DNA of 64,000 bases from an uncultured Clostridia bacterium. GTDB lineage: Bacteria; Bacillota; Clostridia; TANB77; CAG-508. Positions within the stretch are counted from its first letter, which is position 1; each line of letters opens with the position of its first letter. Positions 42,447-49,862 of this stretch are shown piece after piece. The translations under genes and the position numbers were made by a program. The stretch covers positions 53,335 to 117,334 of the forward strand of contig CAKOWW010000001.1 in the NCBI GenBank assembly GCA_934129785.1, written 5' to 3'. The notes beneath the pieces were generated by a model. The model saw only the letters and a list, made by a program, of their open reading frames with translations, did no database searches and was not told where the DNA came from.

Positions 42447-42482
42447 AGATATGTTTAAGTTAATGATAGGAGAATTAGTAAA

Positions 42483-43715
42483 ATGAAAGAAAATTTAGAA
42501 CAATTAAAAAATGAAGTAGAAAAAGAAATAAAACCAATATTCGAAAAAATAGACAAAATATGCGAAATAAACAGTAAAAAAGTATTAGAAGCATTTCAAA
42601 AATGTGACTTACAAGAAGCACATCTAAATTCTTCAACAGGCTATGGAATAGATGAGCCGGGAAGAAACAAAATAGAAGAAATTTACAGTAAAGTATTTAA
42701 AGCAGAAGATGCATTAGTAAGAACACAACTAATATCTGGAACACATGCTTTAGCTGTAACATTATCAGCATTATTGCGCCCAGGAGATACAATGATAAGT
42801 ATCACAGGAGAACCATATGACACATTACAAACAGTAATAGGAATAACAGGAGAAAGCAAAAGTTCATTAAAAGAATTTGGTATAAAATATGAGCAAATAG
42901 AATTAATTAATAATGATTTTGATATAGAAAAAATACAAGAAAGACTTTCAAAAAAAGATGTGAAATTAGTTGAAATACAAAGATCAAGAGGGTATTCAAC
43001 AAGAGAAAGTTTAATAATCGAAAAAATAGAAAAAGCAATAAAAGCTATAAGAGAAGTTAATTCAGAAGTAATTATAATGGTAGATAACTGCTATGGAGAA
43101 TTTGTACAAGAAAAAGAACCAATAGAAATTGGAGCAGATGTGGCAGTAGGATCATTAATGAAAAATTTAGGAGCTGGAATAGCCACATCAGGAGCATATA
43201 TTGTTGGAAATAAAGATTTAATAGAATTATGTGCAGAAAGATTAACATCACCAGGAATAGGAAAAGAGATAGGGCCATCATTAAATCAAAATCCATTATT
43301 AATAAAAGGATTATTCTTTGCACCAACAGTTGTAGCAAGTAGTGTGAAAACAGCAGTATTTTCAAGTAGAATGTTAGAAAAATTGGGATATAAAGTAGAA
43401 CCTAAATTTGACGATACAAGAGCCGATATAGTTCAAACAATTTATTTAGGATCAGAAGAAAAATTAGTAAAATTCTGTCAAGGAATACAAATGGGATCAC
43501 CTATTGACTCAAATGTAGTACCATTTCCAGGAGATATGGGCGGATATGAAGACAAAGTAATAATGGCCGCAGGAACATTTACACAAGGTTCAACAATAGA
43601 ATTAAGTTGTGATGGACCAATAAGACCACCATATATAGCATATATGCAAGGTGGGTTAACATATGACTATGGAAAATTAGGAATAATGAAAGCAATTGAA
43701 GAAATGTCAAAATAG
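42483..43715 (+). CDS. PLP-dependent methionine gamma-lyase family / aluminium-resistance-like protein
   Basis: 410-residue fold-type I PLP enzyme of the family annotated as aluminium-resistance or methionine gamma-lyase-like (YnbB in Bacillus). STGYGIDEPGRNKIEEIY, RTQLISGTHALAVTLSALLRPGD, GEPYDTLQTVIG, MVDNCYGEFVQEKEPIEIGADV and the PLP-lysine region GSLMKNLGAGIATSGAYIVG are present. The actual substrate is not established by sequence. AGGAG ribosome site. The flavoprotein gene follows after 28 bases and is probably co-transcribed. Confidence 0.88.
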   Translation: MKENLEQLKNEVEKEIKPIFEKIDKICEINSKKVLEAFQKCDLQEAHLNSSTGYGIDEPGRNKIEEIYSKVFKAEDALVRTQLISGTHALAVTLSALLRPGDTMISITGEPYDTLQTVIGITGESKSSLKEFGIKYEQIELINNDFDIEKIQERLSKKDVKLVEIQRSRGYSTRESLIIEKIEKAIKAIREVNSEVIIMVDNCYGEFVQEKEPIEIGADVAVGSLMKNLGAGIATSGAYIVGNKDLIELCAERLTSPGIGKEIGPSLNQNPLLIKGLFFAPTVVASSVKTAVFSSRMLEKLGYKVEPKFDDTRADIVQTIYLGSEEKLVKFCQGIQMGSPIDSNVVPFPGDMGGYEDKVIMAAGTFTQGSTIELSCDGPIRPPYIAYMQGGLTYDYGKLGIMKAIEEMSK

Positions 43716-43743
43716 TTAATTTTAGTATGGAAGGAAATTCAAA

Positions 43744-44991
43744 ATGAAAGTAATAGTTATTGGTGGTGGACCTGCAGGAATGATGTCAGCTATCACTGCT
43801 AGTGAAAATGGAAATGATGTAACCTTAGTAGAAAAAATGAATAGTTTAGGAAGAAAGCTATTAATTACAGGGAAAGGAAGATGTAATATAACATCTTCTT
43901 TAAACATAGAAGAATTTATAAAAAACACACCTGGAAATGGCAGATTTTTGTATAGTTGTTATCAACAATATACTAACAAAGATATAATTAAATTCTTAAA
44001 AGAACAAGGGTTAGAAGTAAAAGAAGAACGCGGAAACAGAATATTCCCAGTAACAGACAAGTCTCAAGATGTATTAAAATGTTTTACTAAAAAATTAAAA
44101 GAAAATAAAGTTAAGATTTTGTATAACATGCAAGTACAAAAAATATTAGTTGATGAACAAAGAGAAAAGGCAATAGGAATATTAGCCAATAATGAAGAGA
44201 TGTATGCAGATAAAATAATATTGGCAACAGGTGGAAAGAGCTACCCTTTAACAGGTTCAACAGGTGATGGATATAAAATGGTAGAAGAATTAGGACATAA
44301 TGTAACAAAAATAAAACCATCACTTGTACCACTTGAAATATATCAAAAAAGTTTGTGTCAAGATCTTCAAGGTTTGTCTCTAAGAAATATAGAAATTAAA
44401 ATATTAGATAAAAGTAAAAACAAAGCAATTTACGAAGATTTTGGAGAAATGTTGTTTACTCATTTTGGTGTTTCAGGGCCTACAATTCTTAGTTCTTCAG
44501 CACATTTGGTTAGATACAAAAATACAGAGGATAAGTTAAAAAACAAGGAAATAATATTAAAAATTGACTTTAAGCCGGCACTATCAACAAAAAAATTAGA
44601 TGATAGAATATTAAGGGATTTTACCGAATTTAAAAATAAGCAATTTAAAAATAGCCTAGAAAAACTGCTACCACATAAACTAATAAATCCAATAATAAAA
44701 CTTAGTAAAATCGATCCAGATAAAAAAGTAAATGAAATTACAAAAGAAGAAAGAACAAGATTAGTAGAACTTTTAAAGAACTTTACCATAGAAATTAAAG
44801 GGTTTAGACCAATAGATGAAGCAATAGTGACATCTGGAGGAATAAAAATAAGTGAAATAAATCCAAAAACAATGGAATCAAAATTAATTAAAAATTTATA
44901 TTTTGCTGGCGAGATTATAGATGTAGATAGTTATACAGGTGGATTTAATTTACAGATAGCATATTCAACAGGTTTTGTAGCAGGTTCATAA
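43744..44991 (+). CDS. NAD(P)/FAD-dependent oxidoreductase (HI0933/YhiN family)
   Basis: 415 residues. N-terminal FAD-binding motif VIGGGPAGMMSAITAS, followed by GRKLLITGKGRCNITSS, the HI0933-family hallmark, GNRIFPVTDKSQDVL, ATGGKSYPLTGSTGDGY and the C-terminal YFAGEIIDVDSYTGGFNLQIA. Homologues include BaiN-type bile-acid reductases, but most members have no assigned role; no substrate is claimed. GGAAGG ribosome site. Lies between the PLP enzyme and yigZ in a probable operon. Confidence 0.88.
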   Translation: MKVIVIGGGPAGMMSAITASENGNDVTLVEKMNSLGRKLLITGKGRCNITSSLNIEEFIKNTPGNGRFLYSCYQQYTNKDIIKFLKEQGLEVKEERGNRIFPVTDKSQDVLKCFTKKLKENKVKILYNMQVQKILVDEQREKAIGILANNEEMYADKIILATGGKSYPLTGSTGDGYKMVEELGHNVTKIKPSLVPLEIYQKSLCQDLQGLSLRNIEIKILDKSKNKAIYEDFGEMLFTHFGVSGPTILSSSAHLVRYKNTEDKLKNKEIILKIDFKPALSTKKLDDRILRDFTEFKNKQFKNSLEKLLPHKLINPIIKLSKIDPDKKVNEITKEERTRLVELLKNFTIEIKGFRPIDEAIVTSGGIKISEINPKTMESKLIKNLYFAGEIIDVDSYTGGFNLQIAYSTGFVAGS

Positions 44992-45064
44992 AAATTTTTG
45001 ATTCTTAAATCTGTTATGTATAAAATTATATTAAACCTGAACCTTAAGAAGGGAAAAATTAAAG

Positions 45065-45697
45065 ATGGAAGAATTTGTAACGATAAAAGAACATGTGGAA
45101 ACAGAAATTGTAGAGAAAAAATCAAAATTTATAGCAAATATGTTTTATATAGAAGATGCACAAGAAGCGGAAGAAATAATAAAGAAAACAAAAAAGAAAT
45201 ATTTTGATGCAAGACATAATTGCATAGCATATAGAGTAATTGAAAATGAAAGACTAATAGAAAGGTCAAGTGATGATGGTGAGCCTTCTGGAACAGCAGG
45301 CGCACCCATGCTAAACATTCTACAAAAAAATAATTTGGTAAATGTATTAATAATAGTAACTAGATATTTTGGTGGAATTTTATTAGGTACAGGTGGATTA
45401 GTAAGAGCATATTCATCAAGTTTGCAAAAAGCAATAGAAGAAAGTGCAAAGGAAAAGAAATGCTTAGGTGTCGAAATGCAAGTAGAAGTAGAATACCAGA
45501 ATTTTGAAAGTTTTAAATATTATTGTAAAATAAATAATATAGAAGTAGTAGAAACACAATATTTAGATAAAATTATTTGTAAAATAGAGTTAGAAGAAAC
45601 GACAAAATTGAAAATAATTAAAGATTATGAAACACAAAAAATAAATATAAACAAAATTGTAGAGTTATCTAAAAAATATATAACTAAAAGTAAATAA
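45065..45697 (+). CDS. YigZ/IMPACT family protein
   Basis: 210 residues. The N-terminal UPF0029/IMPACT domain carries EKKSKFIANMF, ARHNCIAYRV, RSSDDGEPSGTAGAPML and VTRYFGGILLGTGGLVRAYS; the C-terminal ~75 residues form the DUF1949 ferredoxin-like domain. The eukaryotic relative IMPACT inhibits the kinase GCN2; the bacterial role is uncertain, with peptidase-like and translation-linked ideas proposed. GAAGGGAA ribosome site. Confidence 0.9.
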   Translation: MEEFVTIKEHVETEIVEKKSKFIANMFYIEDAQEAEEIIKKTKKKYFDARHNCIAYRVIENERLIERSSDDGEPSGTAGAPMLNILQKNNLVNVLIIVTRYFGGILLGTGGLVRAYSSSLQKAIEESAKEKKCLGVEMQVEVEYQNFESFKYYCKINNIEVVETQYLDKIICKIELEETTKLKIIKDYETQKININKIVELSKKYITKSK

Positions 45698-45743
45698 AAT
45701 CACATCTTTCATAAATAATATGGAAGAAATTTCCAACAATTAA

Positions 45744-45772
45744 TTGCAAAAGATAGAATAAAGTATTATAAT
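45744..45772 (+). promoter_or_regulatory. spo0A promoter
   Basis: TTGCAA (45744-45749), 17-base spacer, TATAAT (45767-45772), 43 bases before the start. I see no perfect Spo0A box. Confidence 0.7.
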
Positions 45773-45814
45773 CTGAGTTGTAAAAAATTTACAGTAAATT
45801 TAGGAGGGGAATTT

Positions 45815-46627
45815 ATGAAAGAGAAAATTTCTGTATTAATTGCAGATGATAATCAAGATTTTAGCCATACATTATCTACATATATAAATTCGCAAAATGA
45901 CATGGAAGTTGTAGGAATGGCAAAGGATGGAACAGAGGCTATTGAGCTGATGAGAAAGGTCAAGCCAGATGTTATGATTTTAGATGTAATAATGCCACAT
46001 TTAGATGGACTGGGAGTCCTTGAAAAAATAAATGGAGAAGAAGAAAGACCAATTTGTATAATGCTTTCAGCAGTTGGACAAGATAAAATAACACAAAAAG
46101 CTATTACTTTAGGCGCTGAATACTATGTAGTAAAACCTTTTGACATAGAACTATTAATTAAAAGAATAAGAGAAATAAAATTCTATAAACCAAATCAATC
46201 TAGTAATAATTTTATATCAAATAATTTTAAGAAATCATATATCGAATTATCAGAAGAAGATGCAAAAGATGGACAAAATTTAGAGGCTTTAGTAACTAAT
46301 ATTATTCATGAAGTTGGTGTTCCAGCACATATTAAAGGATATCAATATTTAAGAGAAGCCATAATGATGGTAGTTGAGGATATTGAAGTAATAAATCAAA
46401 TAACTAAAAGTTTATACCCTAAAATTGCATATAAGTATAGAACAACACCAAGTCGCGTAGAACGTGCGATTCGCCATGCTATTGAAGTTGCATGGGGTCG
46501 TGGACAACAAGAAACTGTTGAAAAAATTTTTGGATATACAATTTCTGCTTCAAAGGGAAAACCTACAAATTCAGAGTTTATAGCAATGATTGCTGATAAA
46601 TTACGCTTGGAATTAAAAAGTGCGTAA
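45815..46627 (+). CDS. spo0A: Sporulation master regulator Spo0A
   Basis: 270-residue response regulator that commits the cell to sporulation. Receiver: acidic pair ADDN (residues 10-13), phosphoacceptor Asp in [12 protein letters not shown] (near 56), Thr/Ser switch in MLSAVGQ and Lys in VVKPFD. The C-terminal DNA-binding domain is diagnostic: [20 protein letters not shown], then [20 protein letters not shown] and [19 protein letters not shown] ribosome site. It contains no CGG codon. In Bacillus spoIVB precedes spo0A; here yigZ does. Confidence 0.97.
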   Translation: MKEKISVLIADDNQDFSHTLSTYINSQNDMEVVGMAKDGTEAIELMRKVKPDVMILDVIMPHLDGLGVLEKINGEEERPICIMLSAVGQDKITQKAITLGAEYYVVKPFDIELLIKRIREIKFYKPNQSSNNFISNNFKKSYIELSEEDAKDGQNLEALVTNIIHEVGVPAHIKGYQYLREAIMMVVEDIEVINQITKSLYPKIAYKYRTTPSRVERAIRHAIEVAWGRGQQETVEKIFGYTISASKGKPTNSEFIAMIADKLRLELKSA

Positions 46628-46753
46628 TTTAAGTGAATATTTAGAGAGAAGAGGTTTATAAGATAAGATAAAAATAGCCCTAAAGCTATAAAGGAGTTGA
46701 AAATGCATATAAATTATGTGAAAAATCTGCTACTAAATCAATAAATAAAAAAT

Positions 46754-46781
46754 AAAGGTACACTTTTTATAGTGTGCCTTT
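46754..46781. terminator. Bidirectional hairpin after spo0A
   Basis: AAAGGTACACT / AGTGTGCCTTT stem with a 6-base loop, between spo0A and the convergent toxin remnant. The stretch 46628-46753 holds no convincing gene. Confidence 0.65.
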
Positions 46782-46866
46782 AAAATAAATCCGAATGTGT
46801 TCCTGTCATCATTTTTTTATAATCTTTTTTTAATTTATTAGTTCTAAATATAGTATATTTATTCAT
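46780..46866 (-). pseudogene. YafQ-family toxin remnant with large in-frame internal deletion
   Basis: A 28-codon frame directly after the antitoxin gene encodes MNKYTIFRTNKLKKDYKKMM joined to TGTHSDLF. The first part matches the N-terminus, and the second the very C-terminus (R-TGTHSDLF), of YafQ/RelE-type mRNA interferases, which are normally ~90 residues. About 60 central residues, including the catalytic histidines and the RNA-binding sheet, are missing, with both ends still in frame. It cannot be an active toxin. The 1-base gap after the antitoxin stop keeps the operon layout. Confidence 0.8.
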
Positions 46867-46867
46867 A

Positions 46868-47146
46868 TTAATTATTCAAGTCCTCCATTAATTCATCTAT
46901 ATTTTCAAAAGATTTATATTGTTCAGAATTTTTCATAATTTCCTTTGCTTCTTTAATGGCTGCTAAGGTTTCTTTATTAAATTTAGGTTTTTCAATTTTA
47001 AATGGTATGCTGTCAGTTAAAGTTACTTGTTTTAAAAATAATTTAATAGCTTCAGCCATTGTTAAACCAAGATAATTAAGAGTTTCTTCTGCTTCTTTTT
47101 TTAGTTCAGGTTCAATTCTAATATTAATATTTTCAGTTTTGGCCAT
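46868..47146 (-). CDS. RelB/DinJ-family antitoxin
   Basis: 92 residues. N-terminal ribbon-helix-helix NINIRIEPELKKEAEETLNYLGLTMAEAIKLFL is typical of RelB/DinJ antitoxins, with a C-terminal acidic toxin-binding tail (FKIEKPKFNKETLAAIKEAKE, then ENIDELMEDLNN). Start is the ATG following GGAGGTG; an in-frame ATG at 47161 lies on the ribosome site itself. The cognate toxin downstream is reduced to a 28-codon remnant, so this is an orphan antitoxin, perhaps kept as a repressor or to neutralise related toxins. Short AT-rich inverted sequences in 47150-47200 could be its operator. Confidence 0.85.
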   Translation of the reverse strand: MAKTENINIRIEPELKKEAEETLNYLGLTMAEAIKLFLKQVTLTDSIPFKIEKPKFNKETLAAIKEAKEIMKNSEQYKSFENIDELMEDLNN

Positions 47147-47211
47147 TTTTAACACCTCCATACTTATTATATGTATTTTATCATAAATGTATATACATTG
47201 TCAATACAATG

Positions 47212-47391
47212 CTAGTTTTCATCTAAATTTTTTAAACCATATTCAATAATTTGATTTATAACAGCATTAAAACTTAATTCATTTTTTTCGGCTAAATCGT
47301 TTATTTTATCAAAATTTTTTCCACTTATTCTAATGGTTCTTGTAATAGTATCATTATTTTTTTTTGAATTTTCTATTCTTAATTTTTTCAT
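47212..47391 (-). CDS. Small ribbon-helix-helix-like protein
   Basis: 59 residues beginning MKKLRIENSKKNN; TITRTIRISGKNFDKINDLA and ELSFNAVINQIIEYGLKNL fit an Arc/MetJ-type ribbon-helix-helix DNA-binding fold. Start chosen at 47391 after AGGTGAT. It is just upstream of the antitoxin gene on the same strand but has a different body, so it may be a second, separate repressor or antitoxin without partner. No toxin-like gene adjoins it. Confidence 0.6.
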   Translation of the reverse strand: MKKLRIENSKKNNDTITRTIRISGKNFDKINDLAEKNELSFNAVINQIIEYGLKNLDEN

Positions 47392-47439
47392 TTTTATCAC
47401 CTATTATTATTATGTACAAAAAATAATTTTTAATAAGTG

Positions 47440-47498
47440 TACAAATAAAAGCTACAATTACAGCAAATGGAAATACTTATGTGTATAATGTAAGATAA
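47440..47498 (+). pseudogene. Probable gene tail remnant
   Basis: A frame without start or ribosome site reads KATITANGNTYVYNVR then a stop. It looks like the C-terminal strand pair of an exported repeat protein cut off by the minus-strand genes. The rest of 47411-47866 holds the terminator at 47615 and otherwise AT-rich sequence with no gene I can support. Confidence 0.3.
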
Positions 47499-47614
47499 AA
47501 ATAATAATACAACAATGAGAGATTCACACAGAGGAATAATACAAATTCCTTGTAGAATTTTAGTATGTTCGGTTGAATAATATATAAAAATGTATTAACA
47601 TAATCGTCATAGCA

Positions 47615-47650
47615 AACAAGGTGGTTTTTACGGGGCTACCTTGTTTTTTT
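47615..47650 (+). terminator. Hairpin terminator in the remnant region
   Basis: AACAAGGT(GG) pairs with (CT)ACCTTGTT, followed by a T run. Confidence 0.75.
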
Positions 47651-47866
47651 GAACAAAAAAATAGTATGTGTATTGTTTACGGTTACACATACTCAAAACA
47701 AATAACATCTTCCGAATCTAAGAACAATTTGTTTAATGTAATTATATAATATCATTTTTTTTAGAATTGTCAAATAAAAATTTTATATTTAAGTTAAATA
47801 ATATTTGTATAAACAAGAAAAAAGTGGAAAAAATATTATAAATACATAAATTATAAGGAGGAAAAA

Positions 47867-48205
47867 ATGGAACAAAGCAATCTAAAAAATATGGTAATTC
47901 TAAAGGACATACCTTCAAATATAATAGAAGAAGCAATTATAATTTTAAAAGAAAATAAAAAAGCTAAAAGATTAGAAAAAATTGAAACAAAAGAAGGAAT
48001 AAAAAAGAAGGAAAGAACAAATGACTATATTCTAAAAGAAGCGGAGATGTTTGTTAATAATTATATTTCCAAAATTGAACAAAAGAAAAAGACAAAATCA
48101 TCAATTAATAAAGAACTAGAACGAAAGTGTAATAGATTAAAAAATTATGCAGGATTAACAAGTTTAATAATAGTGCTAGAAACAATTATGCTTATAATAA
48201 GATAA
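47867..48205 (+). CDS. Uncharacterised protein with C-terminal membrane helix
   Basis: 112 residues, not recognised. Mostly charged helix (long Lys/Glu runs: ILKENKKAKRLEKIETKEG, KIEQKKKTKSSINKELERK) ending in a hydrophobic helix (about residues 94-111, AGLTSLIIVLETIMLIIR). Strong AAGGAGGA ribosome site. It lies directly upstream of spoIVFA, separated by the hairpin that contains the spoIVFA ribosome site, so it may be in the same unit. A tail-anchored or sporulation-linked role is only a guess from position. Confidence 0.65.
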   Translation: MEQSNLKNMVILKDIPSNIIEEAIIILKENKKAKRLEKIETKEGIKKKERTNDYILKEAEMFVNNYISKIEQKKKTKSSINKELERKCNRLKNYAGLTSLIIVLETIMLIIR

Positions 48206-48208
48206 GGA

Positions 48209-48265
48209 ATAAAACACCTTTTTCCAACATATAGTTTACAAAGAAACTAAGGAAGAGGTGTTTTT
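48209..48265 (+). promoter_or_regulatory. Hairpin enclosing the spoIVFA ribosome-binding site
   Basis: AAAACACCTTTTTCC can pair with GGAAGAGGTGTTTTT (the latter includes GGAAGAGGTG, the ribosome site of the next gene). It also resembles a terminator with a T run. Read-through followed by refolding would be needed for efficient translation, so it may couple or restrict spoIVFA expression. Confidence 0.55.
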
Positions 48266-48267
48266 CT

Positions 48268-49141
48268 ATGGAAAGAACAATATCTATTGAAGAAAAAATA
48301 AGAAGAGCAGAAGAAATATATGAAAAAAGGCATGGTAATCCTAATCCAGTAACAGATGTAAATAATGAAAAAGAGAAAAAAGATGTAAAGTTATTAAGGA
48401 AAATGATAATTCAAATAATAGTTTGTATTGCAATATATATGACAATATATGCAATTCAAAATAGCGAAATGGTATTTTCGAAAGATTTTGTAGAAAAGTC
48501 AAATGAAATACTTTCTTATGATACAAATTTTAATGAGATATATAAAAAGGCAAAAGAACAGTTATTAAAAATGATGCCTAATAAAGATAATAGTAATCAG
48601 GGAATAGGTGGAGCAAGTGAGGAAAGCATAAATCAAGAGGAACAAAAAACACAAGAAATAACTAAAGAAGAGACAAATAAAAACAGTGATATACAACCAG
48701 AAGAAAAGCAATTATCTCAAGAAGAACAAGATATAGAAAATATAAAAAAAACAGCAACATTTGTAAAACCAATTGAAGGTGTAATAAGTTCTGCATATGG
48801 TAGAAGAGAAACAGCTACAGGCAATGTACCTAAAAATCACACAGGTACAGATATAGCCGTAAATATGGGAACAAAAATAAAATCAGCAACAGATGGGGAA
48901 GTAGTATTAGCTTCAGAAGAAGGTGATTATGGAAAACATTTAAAAATTCAAATTGGAGAAGTAAGCATAATATATGCACATTGTAACAATTTGTATGTAA
49001 AGCAAGGGGATAAAATAAAACAAGGACAGGAAATAGCAGAGGTTGGAACAACTGGTAATTCAACTCGGGCCACATTTGCATTTTGAAATAAGATTTCAGG
49101 AAAGAACAGTTAATCCACAATCTGTTTTAGAATTACAATAA
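48268..49141 (+). CDS. spoIVFA: SpoIVFA-like M23-domain membrane protein, +1 frameshift at CGG
   Basis: Predicted partner and regulator of the intramembrane protease SpoIVFB, which processes pro-sigma-K in the mother cell. One membrane helix (about residues 48-66, IIQIIVCIAIYMTIYAI), a Glu/Gln-rich linker, then an M23 (LytM) domain: GVISSAYGRRETATGN, NHTGTDIAVN, IIYAHCNNLYV, and GPHLHFE after the shift. The frame breaks at codon 267, CGG at 49066-49068; skipping C49066 restores STGPHLHFEIRFQERTVN and an end at 49141, 290 residues. Unshifted reading stops six codons later. Identity rests on the M23-plus-helix layout and on spoIVFB starting 13 bases downstream; a SpoIIQ-like role is the alternative. 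Confidence 0.85.
49066..49068 (+). other. +1 recoding site: ACT CGG G in spoIVFA
   Basis: In-frame CGG; skipping its C gives GGG (Gly), the first residue of the highly conserved GPHLHFE block of M23 domains. Confidence 0.8.
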
Positions 49142-49154
49142 AAGGAGACAAGCG

Positions 49155-49824
49155 ATGAAATTTAGAATTGATTTAAAAATTTTTCTTTTTTTTATTTTGT
49201 TTTATTTTACACGGCCAAGCAAAAACATACATAATTGTAATAATGTTTGCATTTATACATGAGTTAGGACACTTATTTGCTGGATTACTTTTAGGAATGA
49301 AACCAGAAAAATTAGAGGTTACACCATATGGAATAAGTGTTGCTTTTAAGCTATTTCCAAGTGACTATAATAAAAAAATATTAAAGGGCAATTTGTTAGA
49401 ATTAAAAAAGATATTTATAGCTTTAGCTGGACCTTTAGTAAATTTTTTAATAATAATAGTAGCAATAAATTCAGAAATAGATGTGTTTTCAAACTTGCTA
49501 ATAATATATTCGAATTTTTTACTTATAGTATTTAATTCTATACCTATTTATCCATTAGATGGTGGCAGAATATTAAAAAGTATATTACATATTTTGTATG
49601 GAAAAAAGAAATCAGAAAAGATTACAAATATGTTGTCATTCTTGATTTTAATAACCATAACATTTACAGCTAGTATAGGCGTTTTATATTTAGAGAACAT
49701 TTCAATTTTTATTATAACAATATTTCTTTGGATACTTTTTATAAGAGAGGATTTGGTTTATAAAAGAAGAAACAAAATTTATAAATTAATAGATAAAACT
49801 ATTGAAATTAAAGCCAATAAATAG
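49155..49824 (+). CDS. spoIVFB: SpoIVFB-like site-2 (M50) protease, +1 frameshift at CGG
   Basis: Intramembrane zinc protease of the sigma-K checkpoint. The gene starts at ATG 49155 after AAAGGAG with MKFRIDLKIF; 19 codons later the frame breaks at CGG 49212-49214. Skipping C49212 gives FYFT-GQAKTYIIVIMFAF followed by the zinc motif HELGH (about residues 35-39); the second metal-site motif YPLDGGR is near residue 123. Five to six hydrophobic segments, total 222 residues. The Bacillus protein has TGH at the position of the TGQ formed by the shift, supporting it. Unshifted reading would end after ~30 residues, before the active site, so no protease could be made without frameshifting. Confidence 0.9.
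49212..49214 (+). other. +1 recoding site: ACA CGG C in spoIVFB
   Basis: In-frame CGG at codon 20; skipping its C gives GGC (Gly), matching TGH of Bacillus SpoIVFB. The unshifted frame reaches a TGA within about 15 codons. Confidence 0.8.
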
Positions 49825-49862
49825 TAAACTTATAATATAAGTAAAAAAGGAGAATGCAAAAG

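Noticed and set aside
46703..46744. 13-residue frame after spo0A with a perfect AAAGGAG site
   Set aside because: Too short to support as a gene and without recognisable content; may be the start of a deleted gene.
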